From the NCBI GenBank assembly GCA_045134375.1, contig JBGUVL010000002.1:1-38546 (forward strand): a DNA stretch of 38,546 nucleotides, in the 5' to 3' direction. Numbering within the stretch: position 1 is the first letter of the stretch; the number at the start of each line of letters is the position of its first letter. Below, one piece after another: positions 28,799-37,562 of the stretch. This DNA is from JBGUVL01 sp045134375 (GTDB taxonomy: Bacteria; Bacillota_I; Bacilli_A; Erysipelotrichales; Erysipelotrichaceae). A program made the position numbers and the translations under genes. The notes under the pieces were generated by a model that saw only the letters and a program-made list of their open reading frames with translations, made no database searches and was not told where the DNA came from.

Positions 28799-30853
28799 TT
28801 ATCCGATTCGAAATACTATGCGCAATGCGATTAAAAGCAATCCTCCACAAACGGTAGGAAGAAACATAGAAAGAACAACCCATCGCATTTTTCTAGCTTC
28901 TTTATAAATCGTCATGCAAGTAGTAGCACAAGGCCAATGAAACAATAGAAACACCAACATACTAATGACCTTCTGATAATTCCAACCCTGCTGAAGCAGA
29001 AGAAAAGAAATGGTTGAATTATCAAATTCGATTAACTTTGTTCCCGAAAGATAAATCATCAACAAAATCGGTAACACTATTTCATTGGCAGGAAATCCTA
29101 AAAGAAAAGCTAATAAGATGGCTCCATCTAATCCGAACAATAGACCAATGGGATCTAACAACGTCGCAAGATATTGTAATAAAGATTGGTCATGGTATTG
29201 CAAATTAGCAAATAGCCATAAAATAACACCCGCAAACGTAGACGCAATCAGAGCACGCCATAACACATGCAACGTTTTATCCAGAAAAGATCGTACTATG
29301 ATTTTTTTTAACTGCACCCTGCGATATGGAGGAAGCTCCAACACAAAAGAGCTCGGTGTCCCTTTTAATACCGTCTTCGAGAGTAACCAAGAAAACAACA
29401 ATGTCATTGCTACCCCAAGTGATAATAGAAAAAAAAGGAATAAGGCTTCCACAAAAGAAGAAATGGAATCAAAGAAAAAGGAAAAAAGAAAAGAAAGAAA
29501 GAAAATCAGAGAAGGAAATCTTCCATTGCAAGGAACAAAAGCATTGGTAATAATCGCAATCAACCTCTCCCTAGGGGAGTCAATAATACGACATCCTACC
29601 ACTCCTGCCGCATTACAACCAAAGCCCATACACATGGTTAATGCTTGTTTCCCACAGGTGCACGCTTTTTGAAAACTGTGATCTAGTAAAAAGGCAACTC
29701 TTGGAAGGTATCCAAGATCTTCCAAAAAAGTAAATAAGGGAAAAAAGATTGCCATCGGTGGTAACATAACAGAAACAACCCAAGTAAGAACACGATAAAT
29801 TCCATCCATTAGCAAGGAAACCAACCAATCAGGAAAAATCATAAGGACAAAGATGTTGCGAAGTTTTTCTTCGCCAAAAGCAAAAAAAGAAAACAAAATT
29901 TGCGAAGGATAATTAGCCGCAACAATCGTAATCCATAAAAGGCATCCCAGAAGCAATGTCATGATTAATTTACCATAAATAGGATGAACCAAAATGCGAT
30001 CTATTTTCCGTTCTCTTTCCCTAACCACAGTAATATCATAGGATACACATTCCAATACAATATTCTCTACTTGCTTCATTATACTTTCAATCAAAACATC
30101 CTGAAAACGCATGTGGTATGGTGATTGATACAACAGTTTCCTTTTATTTTCAATCCATTTTTCCATTTCTTGATTCATGATTTGATCAAAATAGTTTTCC
30201 AACGAAGGCGAATGTTCCTTTTCTAGCATACGCAAAGCCAACCAACGAGAATTCAAATTCCTCTTTCTATCCTTTCGTTGATTCTCAATCTTCTTGGCTA
30301 ATTCATCTATGATCACTTCAATCAGACAAGGATAGTGAATTGAAAAACCAACCGAAACATTGCTTTCTTCTACTTCTGCAATGGCTTTGCATAATTGCTG
30401 AAGGCTTGCTTTATCGTTAGAAGAGGTAAAAACCACCGGAACTTGAAGATGATGGGATAAACGATCTTTATCAATCGAAATGGAACGTTTTTTTGCCTCA
30501 TCCATCAAATTCACACAAACGACTACTTTTTGTGTCATTTCCAATGTTTGTAATACAAGATTTAAACTTTTTCTCAATGCCGTAGCATCGCATACCACAA
30601 CCACACAATCATACGCATCCCAACAAATGGAATCTCGTGTAATCTCTTCTTCCAAGGAATGGGCAAATAAAGAATAGGTTCCCGGCAAATCAACCAAATC
30701 ATATTTCTTGTGTTCATAAAAATAGCTTCCTTCGCATTTTTCTACCGTTTTACCTGTCCAATTCCCCGTATGTTGTTGTTTCCCTGTCAAAGCGTTAAAA
30801 ATTGTGCTTTTTCCAACATTTGGATTCCCTGCCAATGCGATTTTTTTACTCAT
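28799..30853 (-). CDS. feoB: Ferrous iron transporter FeoB (system 2)
   Basis: A 684-residue second FeoB. G1 is GNPNVGKS (9-16), G2 lies in GNWTGKTVEKCEG, G3 is DLPG (55-58), G4 is NLMD (115-118). The membrane half has LEDLGYLPRVAFLLDHSFQK, LTMCMGFGCNAAGVVGCRII and FVPCNGRFPSLIFFL. The NWTGKTVE switch and the CMGFGCN/PCNGRFP Cys blocks differ from system 1 (NFPGVTVE, GFGCSVP, CSAKLP), so this is a separate lineage, not a recent duplicate. The membrane half ends in about ten hydrophobic segments. Start at 30853, 8-nt overlap with feoA-2. Metal preference is presumed ferrous iron; a different divalent metal cannot be excluded. Confidence 0.93.
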   Translation of the reverse strand: MSKKIALAGNPNVGKSTIFNALTGKQQHTGNWTGKTVEKCEGSYFYEHKKYDLVDLPGTYSLFAHSLEEEITRDSICWDAYDCVVVVCDATALRKSLNLVLQTLEMTQKVVVCVNLMDEAKKRSISIDKDRLSHHLQVPVVFTSSNDKASLQQLCKAIAEVEESNVSVGFSIHYPCLIEVIIDELAKKIENQRKDRKRNLNSRWLALRMLEKEHSPSLENYFDQIMNQEMEKWIENKRKLLYQSPYHMRFQDVLIESIMKQVENIVLECVSYDITVVRERERKIDRILVHPIYGKLIMTLLLGCLLWITIVAANYPSQILFSFFAFGEEKLRNIFVLMIFPDWLVSLLMDGIYRVLTWVVSVMLPPMAIFFPLFTFLEDLGYLPRVAFLLDHSFQKACTCGKQALTMCMGFGCNAAGVVGCRIIDSPRERLIAIITNAFVPCNGRFPSLIFFLSFLFSFFFDSISSFVEALFLFFLLSLGVAMTLLFSWLLSKTVLKGTPSSFVLELPPYRRVQLKKIIVRSFLDKTLHVLWRALIASTFAGVILWLFANLQYHDQSLLQYLATLLDPIGLLFGLDGAILLAFLLGFPANEIVLPILLMIYLSGTKLIEFDNSTISFLLLQQGWNYQKVISMLVFLLFHWPCATTCMTIYKEARKMRWVVLSMFLPTVCGGLLLIALRIVFRIG

Positions 30854-31079
30854 TTTCTATCACATCAATTTCAATACGATCCGCATCTTTTCTTCGAATC
30901 GCAAGGACACAATCATGAACCAAAAAGGCAATGGGATCTTTGCTTGGTGCAAACATTTCACAACGCACCTCCGCTTGCCTAATAATCCCCAAATCTTGTA
31001 ATCTTCTTCGCATACTACCTTGCATATCAATCTCTTTCACTCTACCCTTTTGATAAAGCTGCATCTCACTCATTCGCAT
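30846..31079 (-). CDS. feoA: FeoA family protein (system 2)
   Basis: A 77-residue FeoA-like SH3-fold protein: GSMRRRLQDLGIIRQAEVRC, then SKDPIAFLVHDCVLAIRRKD. Identity to the FeoA of system 1 is low, matching the split between the two FeoB types. The ATG at 31079 has AAGGAT 9 nt upstream; an in-frame GTG at 31103 has no site and an ATG at 31073 is an alternative. Its stop overlaps the feoB-2 start by 8 nt. Confidence 0.85.
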   Translation of the reverse strand: MRMSEMQLYQKGRVKEIDMQGSMRRRLQDLGIIRQAEVRCEMFAPSKDPIAFLVHDCVLAIRRKDADRIEIDVIENE

Positions 31080-31250
31080 TTTAACACATCCTTTCTGATG
31101 CACTAAACTATCTTATTGTATGCATTACTTCACTATTGTGTGAAACGATAACAATTTCTCCTAATGAAAAGGGTAGAAGAACCATTCGATGATTGTTTTT
31201 GATGGTAGCAAATCATTATAAAAATGAATCGTGTAATTATTTGGAAGATA

Positions 31251-31277
31251 AAAAAAACGGAGTTTTCACTCCGTTTT
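31251..31277 (-). terminator. Terminator of ppdK
   Basis: AAAACGGAGT (31254-31263) pairs with ACTCCGTTTT (31268-31277), 4-nt loop, T-tract on the minus strand, directly after the ppdK stop. Confidence 0.9.
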
Positions 31278-31288
31278 ATGACGAATCA

Positions 31289-33916
31289 CTATTTGTTTTT
31301 GATTGCTGCCTGTGCAGCTGCTAAACGAGCAATTGGAACACGATAAGGAGAGCAAGATACATAGCTCAATCCTACCTTGTGACAGAATTCAATAGAAGCT
31401 GGATCTCCTCCATGTTCTCCACAGATTCCAAGCTTGATATCAGGACGAGTTTTTCTTCCTAATTCAGCAGCCATTTTCACTAACTTACCAACACCATGCT
31501 GATCCAAACGAGCAAATGGATCGTTTTCATAAATCTTTGTATTGTAGTAGTGTGGTAAGAACTTACCAGCATCATCACGTGAGAATCCAAATGTTAACTG
31601 TGTCAAGTCATTCGTTCCAAATGAGAAGAATTCTGCTTCTTCTGCAATTTCATCTGCCAATAATGCCGCACGAGGTACTTCAATCATAGTACCAACATGA
31701 TATTTCATTGTCACATTTTCATCAGCGATAATCTTATCTGCTGTTTCCGTAACAATCTTCTTTACATATTTTAATTCTGCTAAATCACCAATCAATGGTA
31801 ACATAATTTCTGGTTCTACATTCCAATCAGGATGTGCCTTATTGGTCGCAATCGCTGCCTTGATTACAGCGGCTGTCTGCATAACAGCAATTCCACGATT
31901 CGAAACTGCCAAACGAGATCCACGGTGTCCCATCATTGGGTTTACTTCATGTAAATTAGAAATTACTTGTTCCAACTCTTCCACTGGAAGGTTCATTTCT
32001 TTTGCCAAATCCTGAATATCTTCTGGATTTGTAGGAACAAATTCATGTAAAGGTGGATCCAAGTAACGAATTGTCACAGGACGTCCTTCCATTGCTTCAT
32101 AAATACCTTCGAAGTCAGCCTGCTGCATTGGTTCCAATTTATTCAATGCATTCTGCATCTGTTCTTCATTCTTTGCAACGATCATTTCACGAATGGCTTT
32201 GATCTTATCGCCTTCAAAGAACATGTGTTCGGTACGAACCAAACCAATTCCTTCTGCTCCAAACTTCACTGCCTGTGCAGCATCTCTTGGTGTATCCGCA
32301 TTGGTACGAATCTTTAATGAACGACGAGCATCCGCCCAATTCATGAAACGTTCAAAGTCGCCGGAAATTTCTGCTGGAGCCGTTTTGATTGCTTCACCAT
32401 ACACATTTCCGGTAGATCCATCGATCGAAATCCATTCTCCTCTGTGATAATCTTTTCCACCAACAGTAAAGTATCCTTCGTCCTCGTGCATTGTGATATC
32501 ACCAGCACCAGAAACACAACATGCTCCCATTCCACGAGCTACTACAGCAGCGTGAGAAGTCATACCACCACGAACGGTCAAGATACCTTGAGAAACCGCC
32601 ATACCTTCAATATCTTCTGGTGAAGTTTCCAAACGAACTAAAATAACTTTATTGCCTTTTGCTGCTTCTTCTTTTGCTTCCTCTGCAGAGAATACGATTG
32701 CCCCTGAACCAGCACCAGGAGAAGCAGGTAAAGCACTCGTAATTACCGTAGCAGCTTTCAATGCTTCTGGATCAAACATTGGATGTAATAAAGTATCCAA
32801 CTGCTGAGGTTCTACCATCATCAATGCTTCATCGGTTGTGATCAATCCTTCATCAACCATATCACAAGCAACTTTTAATGCCGCTTGTGCGGTACGTTTT
32901 CCATTACGAGTTTGCAACATGAATAATTTACCATTTTCAATCGTAAATTCCATGTCCTGCATATTCTTATAGTGATTTTCCAACTTACCGCAAATTTCAA
33001 CAAACTGATCGTAAGCGGTTGGAGAAACTTCTTTTAACTGATCGATCTTCTTAGGAGTACGAACACCAGCAACAACATCTTCTCCTTGGGCATTCATTAA
33101 GAATTCTCCATATAATTTATTTTCTCCTGTAGCAGGATTTCTGGTAAAGGCAACACCGGTACCACAATCTTCACCCATATTACCAAATACCATCATCTGA
33201 ACATTAACGGCAGTTCCCCAACTAGAAGGAATGTCATTCATCTTACGGTAGTAAATCGCACGTTCATTATTCCATGATTTAAATACCGCCTCGATTGCTT
33301 CCATCATTTGTACTTTTGGATCCGTAGGGAAAGTCGCATTTAATTCTTGGTGATAGAATTCTTTGAATTTCTCTACTAACAACTTCATATCATCCGCTGT
33401 TAAATCCAAGTCATCTTTAATTCCTTTTTCCGCTTTTACTTCATCAATGATTTCTTCGAAACGTTTCTTTGATAATCCTTTTACAACGTCCGCAAACATT
33501 TGAATAAAACGACGATAGGAATCATAAGCAAAACGTGGGTTCCCTGATTTTTCTGCAATTGTAGCAGCTACCACATCGTTAATTCCTAAATTTAAAATCG
33601 TATCCATCATACCAGGCATACTAGCACGTGCACCAGAACGCACTGAAACTAATAATGGATTTTCTGCATCGCCGAATTTCTTTCCTGTTTCAGCTTCCAG
33701 TTTTCCCAAGTATTCCATGATTTCAGCCTGAATTTCATCACTGATAACTTCTCCATCATCATAGTACTTGTTACAAGCCTCAGTAGTAATTGTAAAACCA
33801 TTTGGTACTGGCATACCTAATTTGCTCATTTCCGCAAGATTTGCCCCTTTACCACCAAGGATTTCTCGCATGTTTGCATCACCTTCGTTAAAAAGGTAAC
33901 CATACTTCTTTTCCAT
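31289..33916 (-). CDS. ppdK: Pyruvate, phosphate dikinase
   Basis: An 875-residue enzyme interconverting pyruvate + ATP + Pi and phosphoenolpyruvate + AMP + PPi in the cytoplasm. Domains in order: ATP-grasp nucleotide-binding (GGKGANLAEMSKLGMPVPNG near residue 22), the swivelling phospho-His domain (LTVRGGMTSHAAVVARGMG, catalytic His), and the C-terminal PEP/pyruvate TIM barrel (GLVRTEHMFF, PMMGHRGSRLA, SFGTNDLTQLTFGFSRDD, LGICGEHGGDP with the acid-base Cys). Length is standard. Start at 33916 with AGGAGG. A TATAAT box and a perfect cre at the transcription start imply CcpA repression on preferred sugars, consistent with a gluconeogenic or PPi-linked glycolytic role. Confidence 0.97.
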   Translation of the reverse strand: MEKKYGYLFNEGDANMREILGGKGANLAEMSKLGMPVPNGFTITTEACNKYYDDGEVISDEIQAEIMEYLGKLEAETGKKFGDAENPLLVSVRSGARASMPGMMDTILNLGINDVVAATIAEKSGNPRFAYDSYRRFIQMFADVVKGLSKKRFEEIIDEVKAEKGIKDDLDLTADDMKLLVEKFKEFYHQELNATFPTDPKVQMMEAIEAVFKSWNNERAIYYRKMNDIPSSWGTAVNVQMMVFGNMGEDCGTGVAFTRNPATGENKLYGEFLMNAQGEDVVAGVRTPKKIDQLKEVSPTAYDQFVEICGKLENHYKNMQDMEFTIENGKLFMLQTRNGKRTAQAALKVACDMVDEGLITTDEALMMVEPQQLDTLLHPMFDPEALKAATVITSALPASPGAGSGAIVFSAEEAKEEAAKGNKVILVRLETSPEDIEGMAVSQGILTVRGGMTSHAAVVARGMGACCVSGAGDITMHEDEGYFTVGGKDYHRGEWISIDGSTGNVYGEAIKTAPAEISGDFERFMNWADARRSLKIRTNADTPRDAAQAVKFGAEGIGLVRTEHMFFEGDKIKAIREMIVAKNEEQMQNALNKLEPMQQADFEGIYEAMEGRPVTIRYLDPPLHEFVPTNPEDIQDLAKEMNLPVEELEQVISNLHEVNPMMGHRGSRLAVSNRGIAVMQTAAVIKAAIATNKAHPDWNVEPEIMLPLIGDLAELKYVKKIVTETADKIIADENVTMKYHVGTMIEVPRAALLADEIAEEAEFFSFGTNDLTQLTFGFSRDDAGKFLPHYYNTKIYENDPFARLDQHGVGKLVKMAAELGRKTRPDIKLGICGEHGGDPASIEFCHKVGLSYVSCSPYRVPIARLAAAQAAIKNK

Positions 33917-33928
33917 TCTTTCTCCTCC

Positions 33929-33944
33929 TTGTAATCGCTTTCAT
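33929..33944 (-). promoter_or_regulatory. cre (CcpA) site at the ppdK transcription start
   Basis: The minus strand reads ATGAAAGCGATTACAA, a 16 of 16 match to WTGNAARCGNWWWCAW. It begins about where transcription should start, 8 nt after the -10 box. CcpA bound here would block initiation. Confidence 0.75.
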
Positions 33945-33951
33945 ATACTAT

Positions 33952-33957
33952 ATTATA
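33952..33957 (-). promoter_or_regulatory. -10 box of the ppdK promoter
   Basis: A TATAAT on the minus strand. The -35 position (TAGAAA at 17 nt) is poor, leaving room for an activator or simply a weak promoter. Confidence 0.55.
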
Positions 33958-34050
33958 ATCCTTTCATTTCTTGATTTCTACCCTAATTTGTCGAGGAACG
34001 CAATTATTTTTCAAAGAGGGGCTTTTTGATTTCTTTTTCAACTACTGTAA

Positions 34051-34569
34051 TCAACAATTCCATTTCCAATGCGCTGGATGCATTTCCTCTGTTACTGCTA
34101 CTTTCCCAAATGAATCAATCGCTTTCTGCCATTCCTGTTGAATTGCTTGCTCTTCGCATTCTACCATTTGCTGATTTTCTTCCCTTTCATAGATGGTAGC
34201 CGCACATCCATAAAACAGAAAACCAAACGCGTTGGTTATCGTAATCAATGAGGCACAGGCGGTTAGAATCGCTTTGGCACTCAAAAAAACAATAAAATCT
34301 TCTTGTTTCGCTGCCCAAATTCGAACTTCCTTCAAATCTTGCTGAAACGATTTTTTCAAAGAAGGGTCTTTCTGATATTGTTGTGCTTTCGATATCAAAT
34401 TCTTTATTCTTAAATCCTCACACCGTTTTTGAAAGATTGGCAAATAGTTATCTTTCGCTTAATGAATGGCCCAATGCGATACTGTCTTTTTGCTTTGCGT
34501 TTCCATTAAACGCATCATTGCTTTGCATTCCTTCGAATCAATATCACCTAACATTTTCTTTCGTTTCAT
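34051..34569 (-). pseudogene. Imm-5-like putative immunity protein gene with one in-frame stop
   Basis: A 172-codon frame beginning MKRKKMLGDIDSKECKAMMR at an ATG (34569) with GAGGTGG before it. Codon 37 is TAA (34461-34459). The same frame then continues without a break: AKDNYLPIFQKRCEDLRIKN, RIWAAKQEDFIVFLSAKAIL, TNAFGFLFYGCAATIYE and a hydrophilic tail. WAIH before the stop and AKDNY after it fit the W-A-x-x-x-A-x-x-x-L-P-x-F pattern of the putative immunity protein (Imm-5-like) family as I remember it, with the stop replacing one residue. A recent nonsense mutation is the simplest explanation; readthrough or an internal start is possible. No toxin gene is adjacent. Confidence 0.6.
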
Positions 34570-34589
34570 CCTACCACCTCTTCACTCTC

Positions 34590-34618
34590 ATTATAGAAAC
34601 TCCACTCACTGTCGTAAA
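34590..34618 (-). promoter_or_regulatory. Promoter of the Imm-5-like gene
   Basis: TTTACG (34618-34613), 17 nt, TATAAT (34595-34590) on the minus strand, 20 nt before the start codon. It overlaps the tail of the valS terminator. Confidence 0.5.
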
Positions 34619-34648
34619 GCAAAAATCATCGGCTTTTTTGCCGATGAT
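34619..34648 (-). terminator. Terminator of valS
   Basis: ATCATCGGC (34625-34633) pairs with GCCGATGAT (34640-34648). On the minus strand a TTTTTGC tail follows. Confidence 0.88.
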
Positions 34649-34658
34649 CTTTACACTT

Positions 34659-37277
34659 TTACTTATTCAAATCAGCCAAACGCTCTTCCACGATACGATA
34701 CTGTTGTTGGTAGCCTGCCAATTTGTCTTTTTCCGCATTAACTTTTGCTTCGGGTGCTTTATTGACGAAGTTTGGATTATTTAACATTCCCTCACAACGC
34801 TTAATTTCACCAGTTAACTTTTCCAATTCCTTCGCTAGCTTTTTCTTTTCTTCTTCCACATTGATCAATGCTGCTAATGGAATTGCAATCGCACCATTGT
34901 ATAATGGACGAACTACCATTTCTTCATCGCTATCTTCTGCTATCCAGCAAGCATGACACATCTTCTGTAAAATGGCTGCGATCAATTCATTTACCGCAAG
35001 AAGCTTTCCTTCGCTGTCTTTCACAATGACATTGACATCAGCACTTGGCTTCAACTGGTAGCTTACTTTAATTTCACGACCCGCACTAATCATTGAAATC
35101 AAACGTTTGACTTCATCCATTTCCGTTTCCGTAATCGTAACATCAACCGCTTGTGGCCAAGTTTCTACATTAAGAGATGCTTTGGCATGTGGTAATGCCA
35201 AATAAATTTCTTCTGAAACAAACGGCATAAATGGATGGATCATCTTAATAATACCAAGCAATACCGTTAATAAAGTCGATTTACTTGCTTTTACAATCGT
35301 TTCATCATCACTATTTAGTCCGGATTTACTTAATTCAATGTACCAACTACAGAAATCATCCCAAATAAAGCTATACAATTCATTACCAACTAAGGCAAAT
35401 TCAAATTTATCCATATTGGCTGTAACACTTGTCAATGTTTCATTGAAACGTTTTAAAATCCATTTATCAATCATACTAGCATTACTTAAATCGATATCCT
35501 CAACATTGAAATCTTCCCCAAGATTCATGATAACAAATCGAGATGCATTCCAAATTTTATTGATAAAATTTCCACTCGCTTCTACTTTTTCATCAATGAA
35601 ACGTAAATCTTGTCCAGGTGTCGAATTAGTGGTTAAGAAGAAACGCATTGCATCACATCCATACTGATTTACCACATCAATAGGATCGACACCATTACCT
35701 AATGATTTACTCATTTTTCTTCCCTGCGCATCACGTACCAATCCATGGATCAAAACATCCTTAAACGGACGAGAATTTGTACAATATCTCGACTGGAATG
35801 CCATACGAGCGACCCAGAAGAAGATAATGTCATAACCAGTAACCAATGTATCATTTGGATAGTAGCGTTCAAAATCCGCCGTATTTTCTGGCCAACCTAA
35901 TGTAGAGAATGGCCATAATGCACTTGAGAACCAAGTATCTAAAACATCTTCATCCTGATGCCAGTTTTCCTTATCAGCAGGATCCTCCATTCCAACATAA
36001 ATTTCTCCTGTTTCATTGTGATACCAAGCAGGAATTCTGTGTCCCCACCACAACTGACGAGAAATACACCAGTCTTCAATATTTTCTAACCATGTTTGGA
36101 ACGTATGTTCAAAACGTTTTGGAGTAAAGTGAATCTTCTGCTCCTCGATTTCTTGATTCTTCAATACCGCTTCCGCTAAAGGCTTCATCTTAACAAACCA
36201 CTGCTTGCTTAAATATGGTTCTACAATAACATCCGTTCTTTCTGAGTGTCCTACCATATGCATATGCTTTTCAATATGATCGACAACTCCCGCTTTTTCA
36301 AAATCTTCAACCAAAGCCTTACGACAAGCAAAACGATCCATACCAGCATATTTATGCGCCATTTCATTCATCGTTCCATCCGGATTCATACAAACCGGCA
36401 TTGCTAAATCATATTTTTTTGCTAACGCAAAGTCGTTAGGGTCATGCGCAGGAGTACACTTCATGACCGCAGTACCAAATGCCATATCAATATAGTCATC
36501 TGCCATGATCGGTAATGCTTCTCCATTCGCCGGATTAATCGCATGCATTCCAATGATATCTTGATAACGTTCATCCTCAGGATGAACAAAGATCGCCTGG
36601 TCCGCAAACATCGTTTCTGGACGTGTTGTCGCAATTACAAGCTCTTTTCCCGTTTCTACTACTTGATATTTAAAGTAGTACATATGCCCTTCAATTTCTT
36701 TATGGATTACCTCAATATTAGATAACGCTGTTTTCGCCTGTGGATCCCAATTAATGATTCTCTCTCCTTGATAGATCAAACCATCATTATATAAATCAAC
36801 AAACACTCTACGAACCGCTTTTGATAAGCCTTCATCCAAAGTAAAACGCTCTCTAGAATAATCAAGGGATAATCCAAGAGTTGCCCACTGCTCTCGGATA
36901 TGTCCTGCATATTCTTCCTTCCATTCCCATGCTCTTTCTAAAAACTTTTCACGTCCAATGTCATAACGAGAAATACCTTCCTCTTTTAAACGAGCATCCA
37001 CCTTTGCTTGGGTTGCAATTCCCGCATGATCCATACCACTCAACCATAGTACATCGTAACCTTTAAGTCTCTTATAACGAGCAATGATATCCTGCAAAGT
37101 GGTATCCCATGCATGTCCTAAATGTAATTTTCCTGTTACATTCGGTGGTGGAATCACCATACAATAGGGTTTCTTACTCGTATCTCCTGCTGTGAAGTAC
37201 CCTTTTTCTACCCAATCTTTGTAATAGTCTTTTTCCACTTCTTTGTGGTCATATTTCGTATTCAAAGTCTTTCTCAT
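34659..37277 (-). CDS. valS: Valyl-tRNA synthetase
   Basis: An 872-residue class I synthetase that charges tRNA(Val). The HIGH-type motif is PPPNVTGKLHLGH (residues 43-55), the editing (CP1) domain lies around 150-360 with ATTRPETMFADQAIFVHPED, and GRKMSKSLGNGVDP is the KMSKS loop. A C-terminal anticodon-binding domain is followed by the Val-specific coiled coil (LEKLTGEIKRCEGMLNN). Start at 37277, 6 nt after AGGAGG; an in-frame ATG at 37283 touches the ribosome-binding site and is unlikely. Controlled by a T-box leader. Confidence 0.98.
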   Translation of the reverse strand: MRKTLNTKYDHKEVEKDYYKDWVEKGYFTAGDTSKKPYCMVIPPPNVTGKLHLGHAWDTTLQDIIARYKRLKGYDVLWLSGMDHAGIATQAKVDARLKEEGISRYDIGREKFLERAWEWKEEYAGHIREQWATLGLSLDYSRERFTLDEGLSKAVRRVFVDLYNDGLIYQGERIINWDPQAKTALSNIEVIHKEIEGHMYYFKYQVVETGKELVIATTRPETMFADQAIFVHPEDERYQDIIGMHAINPANGEALPIMADDYIDMAFGTAVMKCTPAHDPNDFALAKKYDLAMPVCMNPDGTMNEMAHKYAGMDRFACRKALVEDFEKAGVVDHIEKHMHMVGHSERTDVIVEPYLSKQWFVKMKPLAEAVLKNQEIEEQKIHFTPKRFEHTFQTWLENIEDWCISRQLWWGHRIPAWYHNETGEIYVGMEDPADKENWHQDEDVLDTWFSSALWPFSTLGWPENTADFERYYPNDTLVTGYDIIFFWVARMAFQSRYCTNSRPFKDVLIHGLVRDAQGRKMSKSLGNGVDPIDVVNQYGCDAMRFFLTTNSTPGQDLRFIDEKVEASGNFINKIWNASRFVIMNLGEDFNVEDIDLSNASMIDKWILKRFNETLTSVTANMDKFEFALVGNELYSFIWDDFCSWYIELSKSGLNSDDETIVKASKSTLLTVLLGIIKMIHPFMPFVSEEIYLALPHAKASLNVETWPQAVDVTITETEMDEVKRLISMISAGREIKVSYQLKPSADVNVIVKDSEGKLLAVNELIAAILQKMCHACWIAEDSDEEMVVRPLYNGAIAIPLAALINVEEEKKKLAKELEKLTGEIKRCEGMLNNPNFVNKAPEAKVNAEKDKLAGYQQQYRIVEERLADLNK

Positions 37278-37295
37278 AACCATCCTCCTATTCCA

Positions 37296-37515
37296 AAATA
37301 AAAGCATTCATCCAAAGGACGAATGCTCGTGGTACCACCTTATTTTATGTATTTTCATACACCTCAAACATATAACGCATGTACTGCGTGCTTTTCTACT
37401 GTCATTTCAAAAAGCCTACTCCCAGACTACCTTCTTCCTGTTTCATCACTGATTTTCACCAACCATCAGCTCTCTAAAGACCCCACAGAAATACTCCTTC
37501 TGTTCTTTGTATTTA
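37296..37515 (-). ncRNA. T-box riboswitch (valS leader, GUA specifier)
   Basis: The minus strand carries the T-box sequence AAGGTGGTACCACG (37341-37328), directly followed by a terminator hairpin (GCATTC/GAATGC, 37304-37326) with a T-rich tail. Upstream are the AGAGAG motif, a TTGGTG turn and the GGCTTTTTGAAATGACAGTAG stretch closing stem I. By position against other T-boxes the specifier is GTA (37419-37417), a valine codon, matching the downstream gene. Uncharged tRNA(Val) would favour the antiterminator and read-through into valS. Confidence 0.93.
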
Positions 37516-37521
37516 TTTATG

Positions 37522-37550
37522 ATTATACTCAAAAGTACAATGAATTTCAA
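37522..37550 (-). promoter_or_regulatory. Promoter of the valS T-box transcript
   Basis: TTGAAA (37550-37545), exactly 17 nt, TATAAT (37527-37522) on the minus strand. This is the best promoter in the window. It starts 12 nt after the HAD gene stop, so valS has its own transcript. Confidence 0.85.
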
Positions 37551-37562
37551 CCAATTTATCAA

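Noticed and set aside
28689..28883. 64-codon minus-strand frame spanning the end of feoB-2 and its terminator
   Set aside because: It runs across a clear FeoB C-terminus and a terminator. The meaningful frame in its 3' part is the ABC ATPase fragment.
29085..29672. 195-codon plus-strand open frame opposite feoB-2
   Set aside because: Its composition is Lys/Asn-rich from the reverse of hydrophobic membrane codons. The minus strand encodes an unambiguous FeoB.
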